The position numbers and the translations under genes were made by a program. The notes under the pieces are model-generated. The model made no database searches, was not told the DNA's origin, and saw nothing but the letters and a program-made list of their open reading frames with translations. Positions 43,302-52,694 of a stretch of 64,000 nucleotides of DNA are shown one piece after another. This DNA comes from Campylobacter rectus (GTDB taxonomy: Bacteria; Campylobacterota; Campylobacteria; Campylobacterales; Campylobacteraceae). The DNA lies in the NCBI RefSeq assembly GCF_004803795.1, contig NZ_CP012543.1:2232001-2296000 (forward strand), read 5' to 3'. The first letter of the stretch is position 1, and each line of letters starts with the position of its first letter.

Positions 43302-43459
43302 CAAATTAAGATTTTTTAAAAGCTTTATAATCTTTAAAATCACCGTATGAAAATTTGTATCGAGATTTTTAACTTAACCGCACAATAAATTGCTGTTTTA
43401 TTTTAGACGGATTACGCACGGGAAAATTTAAAAACAAAATGCATAACTCATTAGCTAGA

Positions 43460-44239
43460 TTATGTTTTCGTATTGGAATCTCTCATAAAAATATCTATTT
43501 TGTTGTTAATACTCGTATTATTTTTTATATTTTCTTTATCTAAGGTATAAATTGAATATATAAACGAAAGTGCAACTGCCGCCAAGGCCGCCAGTATCGT
43601 CAAAGTTCTAGCTCCACCAAAAGTAAAATTTTTCAGTATATTGTCAGGTTTAGAGGGGGTATAAGCTTTTTTAAATAGTATCTCTTCCTCGCTACCTATC
43701 AAAGGAGCGATAGCTGACGCTATACTTTCGCAAAGATATCCTATCTTTTCGTTACAATCATTCTCCAGGTCGTATTTGCCCCTATATCCAAGAGTTAAAC
43801 AAGCATAAACAACTTCCAAAAGATCTTTGTTTTTAGTAGGGTTTTCAAACCATTTATCCATTATGCCAAAAAATTTATTCCCGCCTAAATTTTCGTTAAA
43901 TAGTCTAATAGTAAGGGTATTGTTAGCCCAAAAACTATTCATAAAAATTTCATTTTTCATAAGGCTTTCGTCTATAAAAACGCATACGCAGTACCTGAGC
44001 CTAGTAATATCGTCTTCGTCATAAATCCTAAGGCTAGCTAATTTCGAGCTTATGCTGAGTATATCGTTGGTCAATTTTTCTTTTAAGCTAACCATTTGTT
44101 CTTGGGAAATGCTTTGTATCTTTGACATTCTATTGGCAAGAAGCAAAAGAGGCAATATGTGATCTAGGGCTTGATTTGTTCCTAGCCCATGGAGCTTACT
44201 CTCAAACAATATAGAAAAGGAGTTATCTTTATTTTGCAC
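43460..44239 (-). CDS. tssL: Type VI secretion protein TssL (DotU/IcmH family)
   Basis: TssL is an inner-membrane part of the T6SS membrane complex with TssJ and TssM. The 259-residue protein has the DotU cytoplasmic helical domain (LDHILPLLLLANRMSKI, YACLTLGYRGKYDLEND). A single C-terminal membrane helix lies at about residues 213-235. There is no peptidoglycan-binding extension. It is the last gene of a leftward tssJ-tssK-tssL operon. Confidence 0.92.
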   Translation of the reverse strand: MQNKDNSFSILFESKLHGLGTNQALDHILPLLLLANRMSKIQSISQEQMVSLKEKLTNDILSISSKLASLRIYDEDDITRLRYCVCVFIDESLMKNEIFMNSFWANNTLTIRLFNENLGGNKFFGIMDKWFENPTKNKDLLEVVYACLTLGYRGKYDLENDCNEKIGYLCESIASAIAPLIGSEEEILFKKAYTPSKPDNILKNFTFGGARTLTILAALAAVALSFIYSIYTLDKENIKNNTSINNKIDIFMRDSNTKT

Positions 44240-44256
44240 TTATCGACCTTTAAATT

Positions 44257-45651
44257 TTATAGTATCGCCCACATCTTTATATCCGGGTTTGTTATATTAT
44301 TCGTGACATATACGCTGATAATATTCTCTCCGACAAAAGACTTAAACAGCTTGTCGTTCTTGTCTAGCCTATAATAAACATATCCGTTTAATCTCGGGAG
44401 AGTAGTCGGGATAATTGAAACTTGCTCGACATTAAGACCATTAAGCTGAGACGCTACTATATTTTTGATGTTGGATTGAGTATGAATCTTGCACTGTTCT
44501 TTAAAATTCTTAAGCAAATAATCGCTACCGACGCTAGAGCTGATAGCCAAAAATAGCTCGCCTTTTTCGATAATACCTGCGTTATCAAACATACAATCAA
44601 AAAACCCGTGAGCATTTGATATGATGCGGGCCATGACGTATTTAGGGGATATGATTTTGGAAAATAATAGCCTTATATTATTAATTAGCAGCGAAAAGGT
44701 AGCGCTCAGGTCGTCGTGTTTATAAGCTATAAAATCGCTAAAACTATCATCATTGCTCAAAGCGATCAAATCAGCCTGAAAATCAACTAACTTTTCATAC
44801 AAAAATTCAGGATGAAACTTTTGTCTATTTGCTATAGACGCGAAGTTCAGGCTCCATTTTTTTAGCATATTTAAGGTTAAATAGGTAGTAAAATCAAGAG
44901 TATTTTTCGATTGGTCTATACCCTTGAATATACTTAAAAAAGTCTGCTTATGTTGCCTTGTCGCATATATCATCTCATCGATAAACTGTCTTATAAACGG
45001 ATGCCTACTTATGTCGAGGCAGGTCGGAATAAATTTATCGTCCAGTTTTATTTGTTTGCTAGAATTTATATTTTGTATTTTACAAATCGGTATCTCAAGC
45101 TCATACGGAGTTTTGCTACCCAAAACTCCCAAATTTGTTTTAAGACTAGCAAGAACGATACTTTCTTTGTCTTGATCAAAGGCTGATCCCAGTAGATACT
45201 CCTCTTCGTCGCTCAAATCCTTAAGCACGTCAACGCTGGCATCGTCATGAACTTTAGAGCTAATAAGCGCTCTAGTTGCTTTAAATTTAGAGCTAGTTAT
45301 GCTGTTTTGGAGGCTAACATCGACTACCAGATTACCCATAGGTATTTTCAAGACTATTATGGATGAGGACAACGAATCAAACTCTACTTCTAGAGGCTCC
45401 GGAAGCTCGTCTTCCTCCGGAGCGTTAAATACCGATCCGTCCTGAGCGATAGCGGAAATACTCCTTAGCCCTATTTTTCCTTGCTCCAGCAGTTCATTTG
45501 AAATTTGAATATCCAAAACACCATAAAGGTTAGAAAAAGAAGAAATAGTCTTTAAATTTATATTTCTCTCAAGATATCTTTCTTGTTGTTCGAAATGAAT
45601 TTTATCCACATTCATCCCGTTATACCAAACGACTTTTAAATTTTCAGCCAT
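44257..45651 (-). CDS. tssK: Type VI secretion baseplate protein TssK
   Basis: TssK links the T6SS baseplate to the membrane complex. The 464-residue protein begins MAENLKVVWYNGMNVDKIHF, close to the family N-terminus (W..G..L.P.HFQQ). It has the usual length and the C-terminal domain with LPRLNGYVYYRLDKND. It lies between tssJ and tssL with gaps of 8 and 17 bases. Confidence 0.93.
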   Translation of the reverse strand: MAENLKVVWYNGMNVDKIHFEQQERYLERNINLKTISSFSNLYGVLDIQISNELLEQGKIGLRSISAIAQDGSVFNAPEEDELPEPLEVEFDSLSSSIIVLKIPMGNLVVDVSLQNSITSSKFKATRALISSKVHDDASVDVLKDLSDEEEYLLGSAFDQDKESIVLASLKTNLGVLGSKTPYELEIPICKIQNINSSKQIKLDDKFIPTCLDISRHPFIRQFIDEMIYATRQHKQTFLSIFKGIDQSKNTLDFTTYLTLNMLKKWSLNFASIANRQKFHPEFLYEKLVDFQADLIALSNDDSFSDFIAYKHDDLSATFSLLINNIRLLFSKIISPKYVMARIISNAHGFFDCMFDNAGIIEKGELFLAISSSVGSDYLLKNFKEQCKIHTQSNIKNIVASQLNGLNVEQVSIIPTTLPRLNGYVYYRLDKNDKLFKSFVGENIISVYVTNNITNPDIKMWAIL

Positions 45652-45659
45652 CTTTACGT

Positions 45660-46115
45660 CTATTCTTTTACAACCAAGGATTTGGCGCTCAAAGCTTTTA
45701 TGTCCTTATCCGATATGCTAAATATTAAATAGCCTTCTTTTACGTCGGAAGTCTTTTTAAATTCCTTGATTTTAGTTTTTCCTTGATCGGCATAAAGCAC
45801 CAATACGCCAACATAAGGAACGTTTTCTTTGTCTATTTTTACAATAGCCGTATTGGCATTTGGCTGAATTTGAAGTTTAATGGAATCTATCTTGTCCCTT
45901 CCCAGTACTTCATTTTCTTTTGTTATGAGCTCCATCTCGGTGGCCTCTTCAAATTTCTTAATATCGCTCAATTGATAAACTATGACCGTTATCGGAACAT
46001 TATCGCCGCGATTATTTAAATTTGAATTAGGCATATTGTTTATACCGACTTGTATCTGACCGCAACCCACGATAAATACTGTAAAAATAGCTGCTAAAAA
46101 CACTTTTTTAAACAT
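45660..46115 (-). CDS. tssJ: Type VI secretion lipoprotein TssJ
   Basis: TssJ is the outer-membrane lipoprotein that anchors TssM. The 151-residue protein has a lipobox FIVGCGQ (cysteine at residue 18). The transthyretin-like beta-sandwich has PITVIVYQLSDIKKFEEAT, typical of the family. It is the first gene of the leftward operon, divergent from tssA with 126 bases between. Confidence 0.88.
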   Translation of the reverse strand: MFKKVFLAAIFTVFIVGCGQIQVGINNMPNSNLNNRGDNVPITVIVYQLSDIKKFEEATEMELITKENEVLGRDKIDSIKLQIQPNANTAIVKIDKENVPYVGVLVLYADQGKTKIKEFKKTSDVKEGYLIFSISDKDIKALSAKSLVVKE

Positions 46116-46241
46116 ATTAATAACCCTTGAATAGTATCTATATACAAGTATATCGAAGTAATTTTAAAATACTATTAAGGTAAATAATTTTATGATTTTA
46201 GCTAATAATAACTACGAAAAATTTAAGTATAGAGGTTTTAG

Positions 46242-47543
46242 ATGCGGTTATATTATGAATTTAATAAAAATTTTTCCGATGATGCTTTTTTGGACGAGCT
46301 GCAAGGCGAGATGTCTAAATACAAAACATTGGCTCACGAAACCATAAAATGGGATAGAGTTTTTGATTGTTCTTATAAAATTTTACAATCGTTTTCTCTC
46401 GATACGAAATTTTTTAGCTATTTGTGTATAGCGGCGACAAATATAAATTTGCCTAAAAACTATGAAATTTTAAAAGATGTTCTAAAATCTTTTTTAGAAG
46501 CGCTCAAAGATGATCCGCAAAGACTTGGCCAAACGGAAAAACTGCTGGCGACAAAGAGAAAAATTTTTATTAATTCATTGGATGGCTTTATAGAAGAATT
46601 AAATAAACAAAATTTAAATTGTCCGCAAAATTTTGTCGATTCTATGGTCTCTTTGCTAAACGAACTGGGAAAAAACATAAACCACAAATTTGCAAGTATC
46701 GATGTCCGGGCTTATACGTCAAAGCAGTCCGAATACGAAAGCGAGCGACCGACGCAGACGCAAGTCGCCAACCAGGTTCAAAGCAATGCGCATACCGCGG
46801 CTTCTTTGAATTTTTCGGCTCATACGGATATTAAATCCATAAACGATAGGGAATATAGAGATTTTTTTATAAACTTATCGCTTGAACTCCTTAAAGACGA
46901 TTTGCGAAACGTAAATGCTTACGCTATTTTTATGCAGGCTTTATGGGGCAGGATTAAGGCCTTGCCGGCAAGCAACGATTTTATCACGCCCGTTAGATAT
47001 CCTGAGCAAAATTTGATCATAAACATTAAAAATATCGAATCGTTAAATTTAGAAAATTTAAGACTTTTTATGCAAAATTTGGCTTTAAATCCGTTTTGGA
47101 TCGATGGATTAATGATATTTTGTAAATTTTTAGCAAAAAACAACCTATCTTTTATAGAAAATTTTATATCGGAACAAGTTGCCGTATTTTTAAACATCCA
47201 TATAGATATACGAAAATTAAAATTTCAAAGCTCGGAAGATATGTGCCCAAAGGAAACCTTTGATTTTTTTATGAATCAAAAGGGTGCCAAACAAGAAAAT
47301 ACTTCCGACAAAAATATCGATGATTTAGATATAAATGAAATTTTAATGGACATAAATGCCAAAAATACGACCAACAACTCAAGAGAAAATTTAAACTCGA
47401 TGCTTTTGATGGCGAGCGCTTTTTCCGGCAAGGGTATGAAAAGTAATGCAAAAACCATATACGCTCAAATAGTAAATTTTATAGAAAATACCGAGCTCAA
47501 AGAGTATCTTTCCGACATATATAAAAAGGCGAAATCATTTTAA
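46242..47543 (+). CDS. tssA: Type VI secretion protein TssA-like (ImpA family)
   Basis: The 433-residue protein has the helical N-terminal region of ImpA/TssA proteins (residues ~1-150; WDRVFDCSYKIL and FFSYLCIAATN). A variable linker lies around residues 165-195, and the C-terminal VasJ-type domain covers ~200-433. TssA organises the baseplate and sheath tip. The assignment uses context strongly: it is the first gene of the rightward operon, just before tssB. Confidence 0.75.
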   Translation: MRLYYEFNKNFSDDAFLDELQGEMSKYKTLAHETIKWDRVFDCSYKILQSFSLDTKFFSYLCIAATNINLPKNYEILKDVLKSFLEALKDDPQRLGQTEKLLATKRKIFINSLDGFIEELNKQNLNCPQNFVDSMVSLLNELGKNINHKFASIDVRAYTSKQSEYESERPTQTQVANQVQSNAHTAASLNFSAHTDIKSINDREYRDFFINLSLELLKDDLRNVNAYAIFMQALWGRIKALPASNDFITPVRYPEQNLIINIKNIESLNLENLRLFMQNLALNPFWIDGLMIFCKFLAKNNLSFIENFISEQVAVFLNIHIDIRKLKFQSSEDMCPKETFDFFMNQKGAKQENTSDKNIDDLDINEILMDINAKNTTNNSRENLNSMLLMASAFSGKGMKSNAKTIYAQIVNFIENTELKEYLSDIYKKAKSF

Positions 47544-47591
47544 AGTTAGGAGCCACTAAAATACTTAAATAGGATTTAATATTTTTTTAAA

Positions 47592-47597
47592 TATAAT
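47592..47597 (+). promoter_or_regulatory. Predicted -10 box for tssB
   Basis: TATAAT in AAATATAATTTAG lies 38 bases before the tssB ATG, after a T7 run. It suggests that tssBC are transcribed separately from tssA. Confidence 0.55.
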
Positions 47598-47634
47598 TTA
47601 GAGGTTAATTTTAAATTCAAACCAAGGACGCAAT

Positions 47635-48120
47635 ATGACCAAGAACTCCGTCGCACCCAAAGAACGCATAAACATAACATATAAAACCAAAACGAACAAC
47701 CAAGAAGCCGATGTGGAGCTGCCGCTTAAGCTGATGGTTATGGCAAATTTGACCGGCCGCAACGACACTCCGGTCGAAGACCGAGAAGTGGTATCCATAA
47801 ATAAAATCAATTTTGACCAAGTAATGCAAAAAATGGATATAAAAGCAAATTTTGCCGTAGAAAATAAACTAGGTCTGGGCTCGGATGAAATCAACATAGA
47901 GCTTAAAATATCAAATATGAAAGACTTTTCTCCGGACAACATAGCAAAGCAAATCCCGGAGATCAATCAACTTTTGGAACTAAGAAAAGCGCTGGTATCG
48001 CTAAAGGGCCCAATGGGAAACATTCCCGACTTTAGAAAAGCGGTTTTGGATGCGTTAAAGAACAAAAAAACCAAACAAGAGCTTCTTTTGGAAATAAAAG
48101 ACTCTCAAGACGTAAAATGA
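47635..48120 (+). CDS. tssB: Type VI secretion sheath small subunit TssB
   Basis: TssB and TssC form the contractile sheath. The 161-residue protein has the family blocks VAPKERINITYKT, LPLKLMVMANLTGR and LELRKALVSLKGPMGN. AAGGACGCAAT precedes the ATG. tssC follows after nine bases. Confidence 0.96.
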   Translation: MTKNSVAPKERINITYKTKTNNQEADVELPLKLMVMANLTGRNDTPVEDREVVSINKINFDQVMQKMDIKANFAVENKLGLGSDEINIELKISNMKDFSPDNIAKQIPEINQLLELRKALVSLKGPMGNIPDFRKAVLDALKNKKTKQELLLEIKDSQDVK

Positions 48121-48129
48121 GGAAGTAAA

Positions 48130-49581
48130 ATGCAAGAAGTAAAAGTTAAAACGCCGATTATCGAAAGCATTATGGAGAAAAGCAAGTACTCCAAAGACGA
48201 TGAAAGCTATAGCATAGTAAAAAAAGGCGTAGCGGAATTTATCTCAAATATAGTAACATCCGAAAACCCTGAAGAGAAGATAAATAAACTCGCTCTTGAT
48301 GAAATGATAGCCCACATAGACGATCTTTTGTCAAAGCAAATGGACGAAGTACTTCACAATAAAGATTTTCAAAAACTTGAGTCTACTTGGAGAGGTATCC
48401 GCTTTTTAGTAGAGAGAACAAATTTTAACGAAAATATAAAAATCGTCCTCTCCGATATAACCAAAGAAGAAGCTCTTGAGGATTTTGATTCAAATTTGGA
48501 TATCACGCAAAGCGTAATGTATAAGCAAATTTACTCCCAAGAATACGGCCAGTTCGGCGGAGAGCCGATAGGCGCGATCATAGGCGATTACGAGCTTGAC
48601 AAAACCAATACCGATATGACGTTTTTACACAAGATGTCCTCCATCGCCGCAATGAGTCACTCCCCGTTTCTGACGTCCTTATCCTCAAAATTCTTCGGCC
48701 TAGAAAACTACGCCGAGCTGGAAAACATAAAAGATATGAAAAGTATGCTCGAAGGCCCTCAATACACTAGGTGGAGAACTTTTAGGGAAAACGAGGACGC
48801 AAAATACGTAGGCCTGCTGGCAACCAGATTTTTAACTCGCTCGCCTTATTTGCCGGAGGATAATCCGATAAAAAGCTTTAATTATAAGGAAAACGTGGAA
48901 GGCTCTCACGATCACTTACTTTGGGGCAATTCGGCATACACGCTCGCCACAAGACTAACGGAGAGTTTCGCCGATTTTAGATGGTGCGGTAATATAATAG
49001 GCCCAAAAGGCGGCGGAGCGGTCAAAGATCTGCCTACTTATCTTTATGAAAACTACGGTAGCGTACAGGCGAAAATCCCAACCGAAGTCTTAATAACCGA
49101 TAGAAGGGAGTATGAGCTTTCCGAAAACGGATTTATTACTCTTACTTTGCGTAGAGATAGCAACAACGCCGCGTTCTTTTCAGCAAATTCGGCTCTAAAA
49201 CCTAAAATTTTTCCAAATACTCCGGAAGGAAAACAGGCTGAAACGAATTTTAGACTAGGCACGCAGTTGCCTTATATATTTTTAATATCCCGCTTGGCTC
49301 ACTATCTCAAAGTTTTACAGCGCGAGGAAATAGGCACATGGAAAGAAAGGGCCGACGTAGAGCGCGGCTTAAACGAGTGGCTAAGGCAATACATTTCCGA
49401 TCAGGAAAATCCGCCTGCAGACGTAAGAAGCAGAAGGCCTTTTAGAAGCGCCAAGATAAACGTAAACGACATCCCCGGCGAGCCCGGCTGGTATAAAATA
49501 GAGCTGCTAGCCAGACCGCACTTTAAATTTATGGGTGCAAATTTTGAGTTATCTCTAGTCGGAAAACTAGATAAAGAATAA
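48130..49581 (+). CDS. tssC: Type VI secretion sheath large subunit TssC
   Basis: The 483-residue large sheath subunit has LESTWRGIRFLVERT, the FGGEPIGAIIGDYEL block and GGGAVKDLPTYLY. The C-terminal RPFRSAKINVNDIPGEPGWY is followed by RPHFKFMGANFELSLVGKL, characteristic of TssC. Length and order are standard. Confidence 0.97.
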   Translation: MQEVKVKTPIIESIMEKSKYSKDDESYSIVKKGVAEFISNIVTSENPEEKINKLALDEMIAHIDDLLSKQMDEVLHNKDFQKLESTWRGIRFLVERTNFNENIKIVLSDITKEEALEDFDSNLDITQSVMYKQIYSQEYGQFGGEPIGAIIGDYELDKTNTDMTFLHKMSSIAAMSHSPFLTSLSSKFFGLENYAELENIKDMKSMLEGPQYTRWRTFRENEDAKYVGLLATRFLTRSPYLPEDNPIKSFNYKENVEGSHDHLLWGNSAYTLATRLTESFADFRWCGNIIGPKGGGAVKDLPTYLYENYGSVQAKIPTEVLITDRREYELSENGFITLTLRRDSNNAAFFSANSALKPKIFPNTPEGKQAETNFRLGTQLPYIFLISRLAHYLKVLQREEIGTWKERADVERGLNEWLRQYISDQENPPADVRSRRPFRSAKINVNDIPGEPGWYKIELLARPHFKFMGANFELSLVGKLDKE

Positions 49582-49594
49582 ATTTAGGCGGACT

Positions 49595-49987
49595 ATGTCA
49601 TTAAGCGATAGGGTTTTACATACATTAAATGAAGAAAATGCAGACAAGCCCTATCGCCAAGATATTTTAAACGATATAAAAGAAAACATAAGCATACTTT
49701 TAAATTCCAAATTTGACGACTGCATAACCATACAAGGCTCAAGCCTTCCGGATATGTCTTTTTTAAATATCGATTCACACGAACTTTGTCAACTGATGGG
49801 AAAAGAAATATACGGCCTCATTAAAAAATATGAAAATAGAATCAACATAGTTGCCATAGATTATGACGATTCTTTAAAGCCGTGGCAATTAACTTTTAAT
49901 ATAAGATATACTAGACAAAACGACGCTTTTAAGGAATTTGCCATAAAAGTAACTTTTCGCAATAATAGGTATTGTGAGGTTTTATGA
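49595..49987 (+). CDS. tssE: Type VI secretion baseplate protein TssE (gp25-like)
   Basis: The 130-residue TssE-like wedge protein of the baseplate is homologous to phage T4 gp25. It begins MSLSDRVLHTLNEEN and has the short helical/beta pattern of the family, including SILLNSKFDDC. It overlaps tssF by four bases (ATGA). The family is short and motif-poor, so context supports the call. Confidence 0.85.
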   Translation: MSLSDRVLHTLNEENADKPYRQDILNDIKENISILLNSKFDDCITIQGSSLPDMSFLNIDSHELCQLMGKEIYGLIKKYENRINIVAIDYDDSLKPWQLTFNIRYTRQNDAFKEFAIKVTFRNNRYCEVL

Positions 49988-51705
49988 TGAAAAAAAACGA
50001 AAATAACGTATTATATTTTCGTAAAGAAATGGCCTATCTTTACGAAATGAGAGAACTTTTTATAGAAAAATTTCCAAAAGTAGCGCCGTTTTTAAATGCC
50101 GATAGCAAAGATCCCGATGTTGAAAGAATAATAGAAAACGTAGCCATACTTACATCCAAAATCCATCAAGAGCTCGATGAAAATATACCGCTAATCGCCG
50201 AATCCCTTATAAATATCGTATCGCCAAACTATACCAACCCGGTACCTTCGGTATGTATTCAAGAATTTTCTTTAAAAAGCGATAGCAAGAAAAATAGCAC
50301 AATCGTACCAAAAGGCTCGGTCGTCGTTTCCAAGCCTGTTAATGACGTAAAATGCAAATTTAAAACCGCGTATGACGTCTATTTGTATCCTTTAAAAATA
50401 AATAAGACCTATTTAAGCAATAATAAAAGCGATTATGTTTTAAATTTAGAATTAAATATCACAAAAGATGAAGCAAGGTTGTCCGATATCGATATGAACC
50501 GTATAAATTTATACCTAGGCAACGACGTATATATGTCCTCTACGCTAGTTATGTGGATGAAAACATATCTAAAAAAAATCATCGTATTTTGTTCCGATAG
50601 CGATGAAACGTTTAATATTCCTACTTCGTCGATCGAGGTTATGGGGCTTAGCGATAAACTGCTCGATTATGAAGATTTTGGTTTTGAAGCATTTGCTCTT
50701 TTGCAAGAACTGTTTTTTATGCCGTATAAATTTAATTTTATAACGATAAAAAATTTGGATATGCTTAAATCTTCCGGTTCTAGAAATTTTACTATCAAAT
50801 TTGTATTTGATAGAGATCTTCCAAACGGCTATATCCCAAGAGTCGAGCATTTTTCTTTATCTTCTACTCCTATTATAAATTTATTCGAGATGAGTGCGGA
50901 GCCTATATTAAATAACAATAAAAAAAACGGCCATAGGATTTTTTTAGACAGGGCAAAGATCGATGCTTACGATATAGTTCAAGTTACTAAAGTAGTCGCT
51001 CATAATAGCGATACGGGCAGAAGAGTGCTAAAAAACTACAAAAGTTTTGAACGATTTAATTTCTTTAACGGCGAAAATATAGATGATTTTTATTCTTTAA
51101 GCGATAGGACGGACGGCGATTCAAATTTGTTCAAAGAGATATCGTTTTTTTCTAACTCTCAAAAGGAGCAGACGGTAACCGTAGAGACCCTGTGCTGCAA
51201 TGGAAATTTACCGTCCGAGCTCAAAATATCAGACATAAACGACTTTCCTGCCCAGCCGGAAATTAATACAAAAAATATTACCGTCCCCACATCTATGCAA
51301 AAAGTTGCGATAGACGGAAATTTGCTTTGGCGGCTCGTATCCATACTATCTTTTAGTTATCAAACCATACTCGAAAAAAAATCATTCCTAGCCGTATTAG
51401 ACGCCTTTTCATTCGGCGATAGCCCGATATCTAAAATCCTGGCAAGCTCGCTACAAGACATAAAAACCAAATCTATCTATAGAATAGACGGGCATATGAC
51501 GAAAAAAGGCACGCTATGCATATTTTATATAGACGAAAGCAAATTTTATAGCATAGGGGAAGTTTATATCGCGGGATTGGTTTTATCCAAATTTCTATCC
51601 AGCTTCGCTTCTATAAATTCATTTTGCGAGCTAAAGGTAAAATGCGTCCAAAGCAAAATAACGATAGACTATCCGCTTTATAGCGGCAATAAAGCATTGC
51701 TGTGA
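49984..51705 (+). CDS. tssF: Type VI secretion baseplate protein TssF
   Basis: The 573-residue baseplate protein has the TssF opening pattern FRKEMAYLYEMRELFIEKFP and the early DPDVERIIENVAILTSKI. The C-terminal LWRLVSILSFSYQTI is the usual NRW-type block. It overlaps tssE and tssG by four bases each. Confidence 0.93.
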   Translation: MMKKNENNVLYFRKEMAYLYEMRELFIEKFPKVAPFLNADSKDPDVERIIENVAILTSKIHQELDENIPLIAESLINIVSPNYTNPVPSVCIQEFSLKSDSKKNSTIVPKGSVVVSKPVNDVKCKFKTAYDVYLYPLKINKTYLSNNKSDYVLNLELNITKDEARLSDIDMNRINLYLGNDVYMSSTLVMWMKTYLKKIIVFCSDSDETFNIPTSSIEVMGLSDKLLDYEDFGFEAFALLQELFFMPYKFNFITIKNLDMLKSSGSRNFTIKFVFDRDLPNGYIPRVEHFSLSSTPIINLFEMSAEPILNNNKKNGHRIFLDRAKIDAYDIVQVTKVVAHNSDTGRRVLKNYKSFERFNFFNGENIDDFYSLSDRTDGDSNLFKEISFFSNSQKEQTVTVETLCCNGNLPSELKISDINDFPAQPEINTKNITVPTSMQKVAIDGNLLWRLVSILSFSYQTILEKKSFLAVLDAFSFGDSPISKILASSLQDIKTKSIYRIDGHMTKKGTLCIFYIDESKFYSIGEVYIAGLVLSKFLSSFASINSFCELKVKCVQSKITIDYPLYSGNKALL

Positions 51706-52607
51706 AATTAGCGAGCGAAACTTCTTTTTATAGGCTTATTAAAAAAGCCTTAAACGACTATGACAAAAACGATATCGTTTTAAGAAATAGCTCGAAACTA
51801 GGCCACCCCAATAAAGAAATAGAATACGCCAAGCTAAACAATGAAGAAAAGAAAAATTTCTTAGAAATAATGGTAAATTTTATGGGGCTATACGGCAGCT
51901 CTTCGCAATTACCAAGCTATATGCTGGATAAATTTTCAAGAAGCGATAACGAAAATTGGAAATTATTTTTTGATTTTTTTAATAATTATTTGCTATGGAT
52001 ATTTTTTGAGAGCATATCTATGCAAAATTATCCCAAATCTTTTAAAAAAGATTTTAGCGATAGAATTTCGGCCATATTATTTAATATTTTAGGCATAGAC
52101 GACAAAGAGGTAGCCAGGGCTTATCTGCCATTTGCGCCGCTACTCCTGAGCCTAAGGAGACCAAAGCTACAAATACAAAGAGTATTGGAATACAACTTTA
52201 ATCTTAAAAATAAACTTTTTATATTGGAAAATATCCCGCATCAAGTAGTTATAGACCCAAAACAACGCAGCTATTTAGGTAAATTAAATAACTCTTTAAG
52301 TAAAAATTTTATATTAGGCAAAAGGGTTCTGGACTATCAAAGTAAAATGGCTATTTATATAAAAGATATAAATTACGATGAAGCCGTTAAATATTTTCCT
52401 AAAGGGCAAAAGCACGACAAGCTGAAAGAAAGCGTGATTTTTCTTACAAATAATGAATTTGCCGTGGATTTATATATAAGCATAAAATATTCTCCCAAAA
52501 TGAATCTCAAACTAGGAGATGATTCTCATAGCAAGTTAGGCTACAGCTCCATAATAGGAAAAAACAAAAAAGACTCTTATTTGATGTTTTTTAGGTTATA
52601 CTCATGA
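51702..52607 (+). CDS. tssG: Type VI secretion baseplate protein TssG
   Basis: The 301-residue protein has the TssG start pattern (SFYRLIKKAL) followed by FMGLYGSSSQLPSYMLDKF, a strongly conserved TssG block. The start is GTG at 51702, overlapping the tssF TGA. It is the last gene before an internal promoter ahead of tssM. Confidence 0.92.
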   Translation: MKLASETSFYRLIKKALNDYDKNDIVLRNSSKLGHPNKEIEYAKLNNEEKKNFLEIMVNFMGLYGSSSQLPSYMLDKFSRSDNENWKLFFDFFNNYLLWIFFESISMQNYPKSFKKDFSDRISAILFNILGIDDKEVARAYLPFAPLLLSLRRPKLQIQRVLEYNFNLKNKLFILENIPHQVVIDPKQRSYLGKLNNSLSKNFILGKRVLDYQSKMAIYIKDINYDEAVKYFPKGQKHDKLKESVIFLTNNEFAVDLYISIKYSPKMNLKLGDDSHSKLGYSSIIGKNKKDSYLMFFRLYS

Positions 52608-52658
52608 TATTTCGCTATTTTAAATTGAGTACTCGTTTTAAATTTTAAGAAGTTGTGA

Positions 52659-52664
52659 TATAAT
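52659..52664 (+). promoter_or_regulatory. Predicted internal promoter ahead of tssM
   Basis: TGTGATATAAT, an extended -10, lies 31 bases before the tssM GTG, in the only sizeable gap (87 bases) of the rightward T6SS run downstream of tssB. Confidence 0.5.
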
Positions 52665-52694
52665 CAAACAACTATTTAATCAAATCTCGGATCG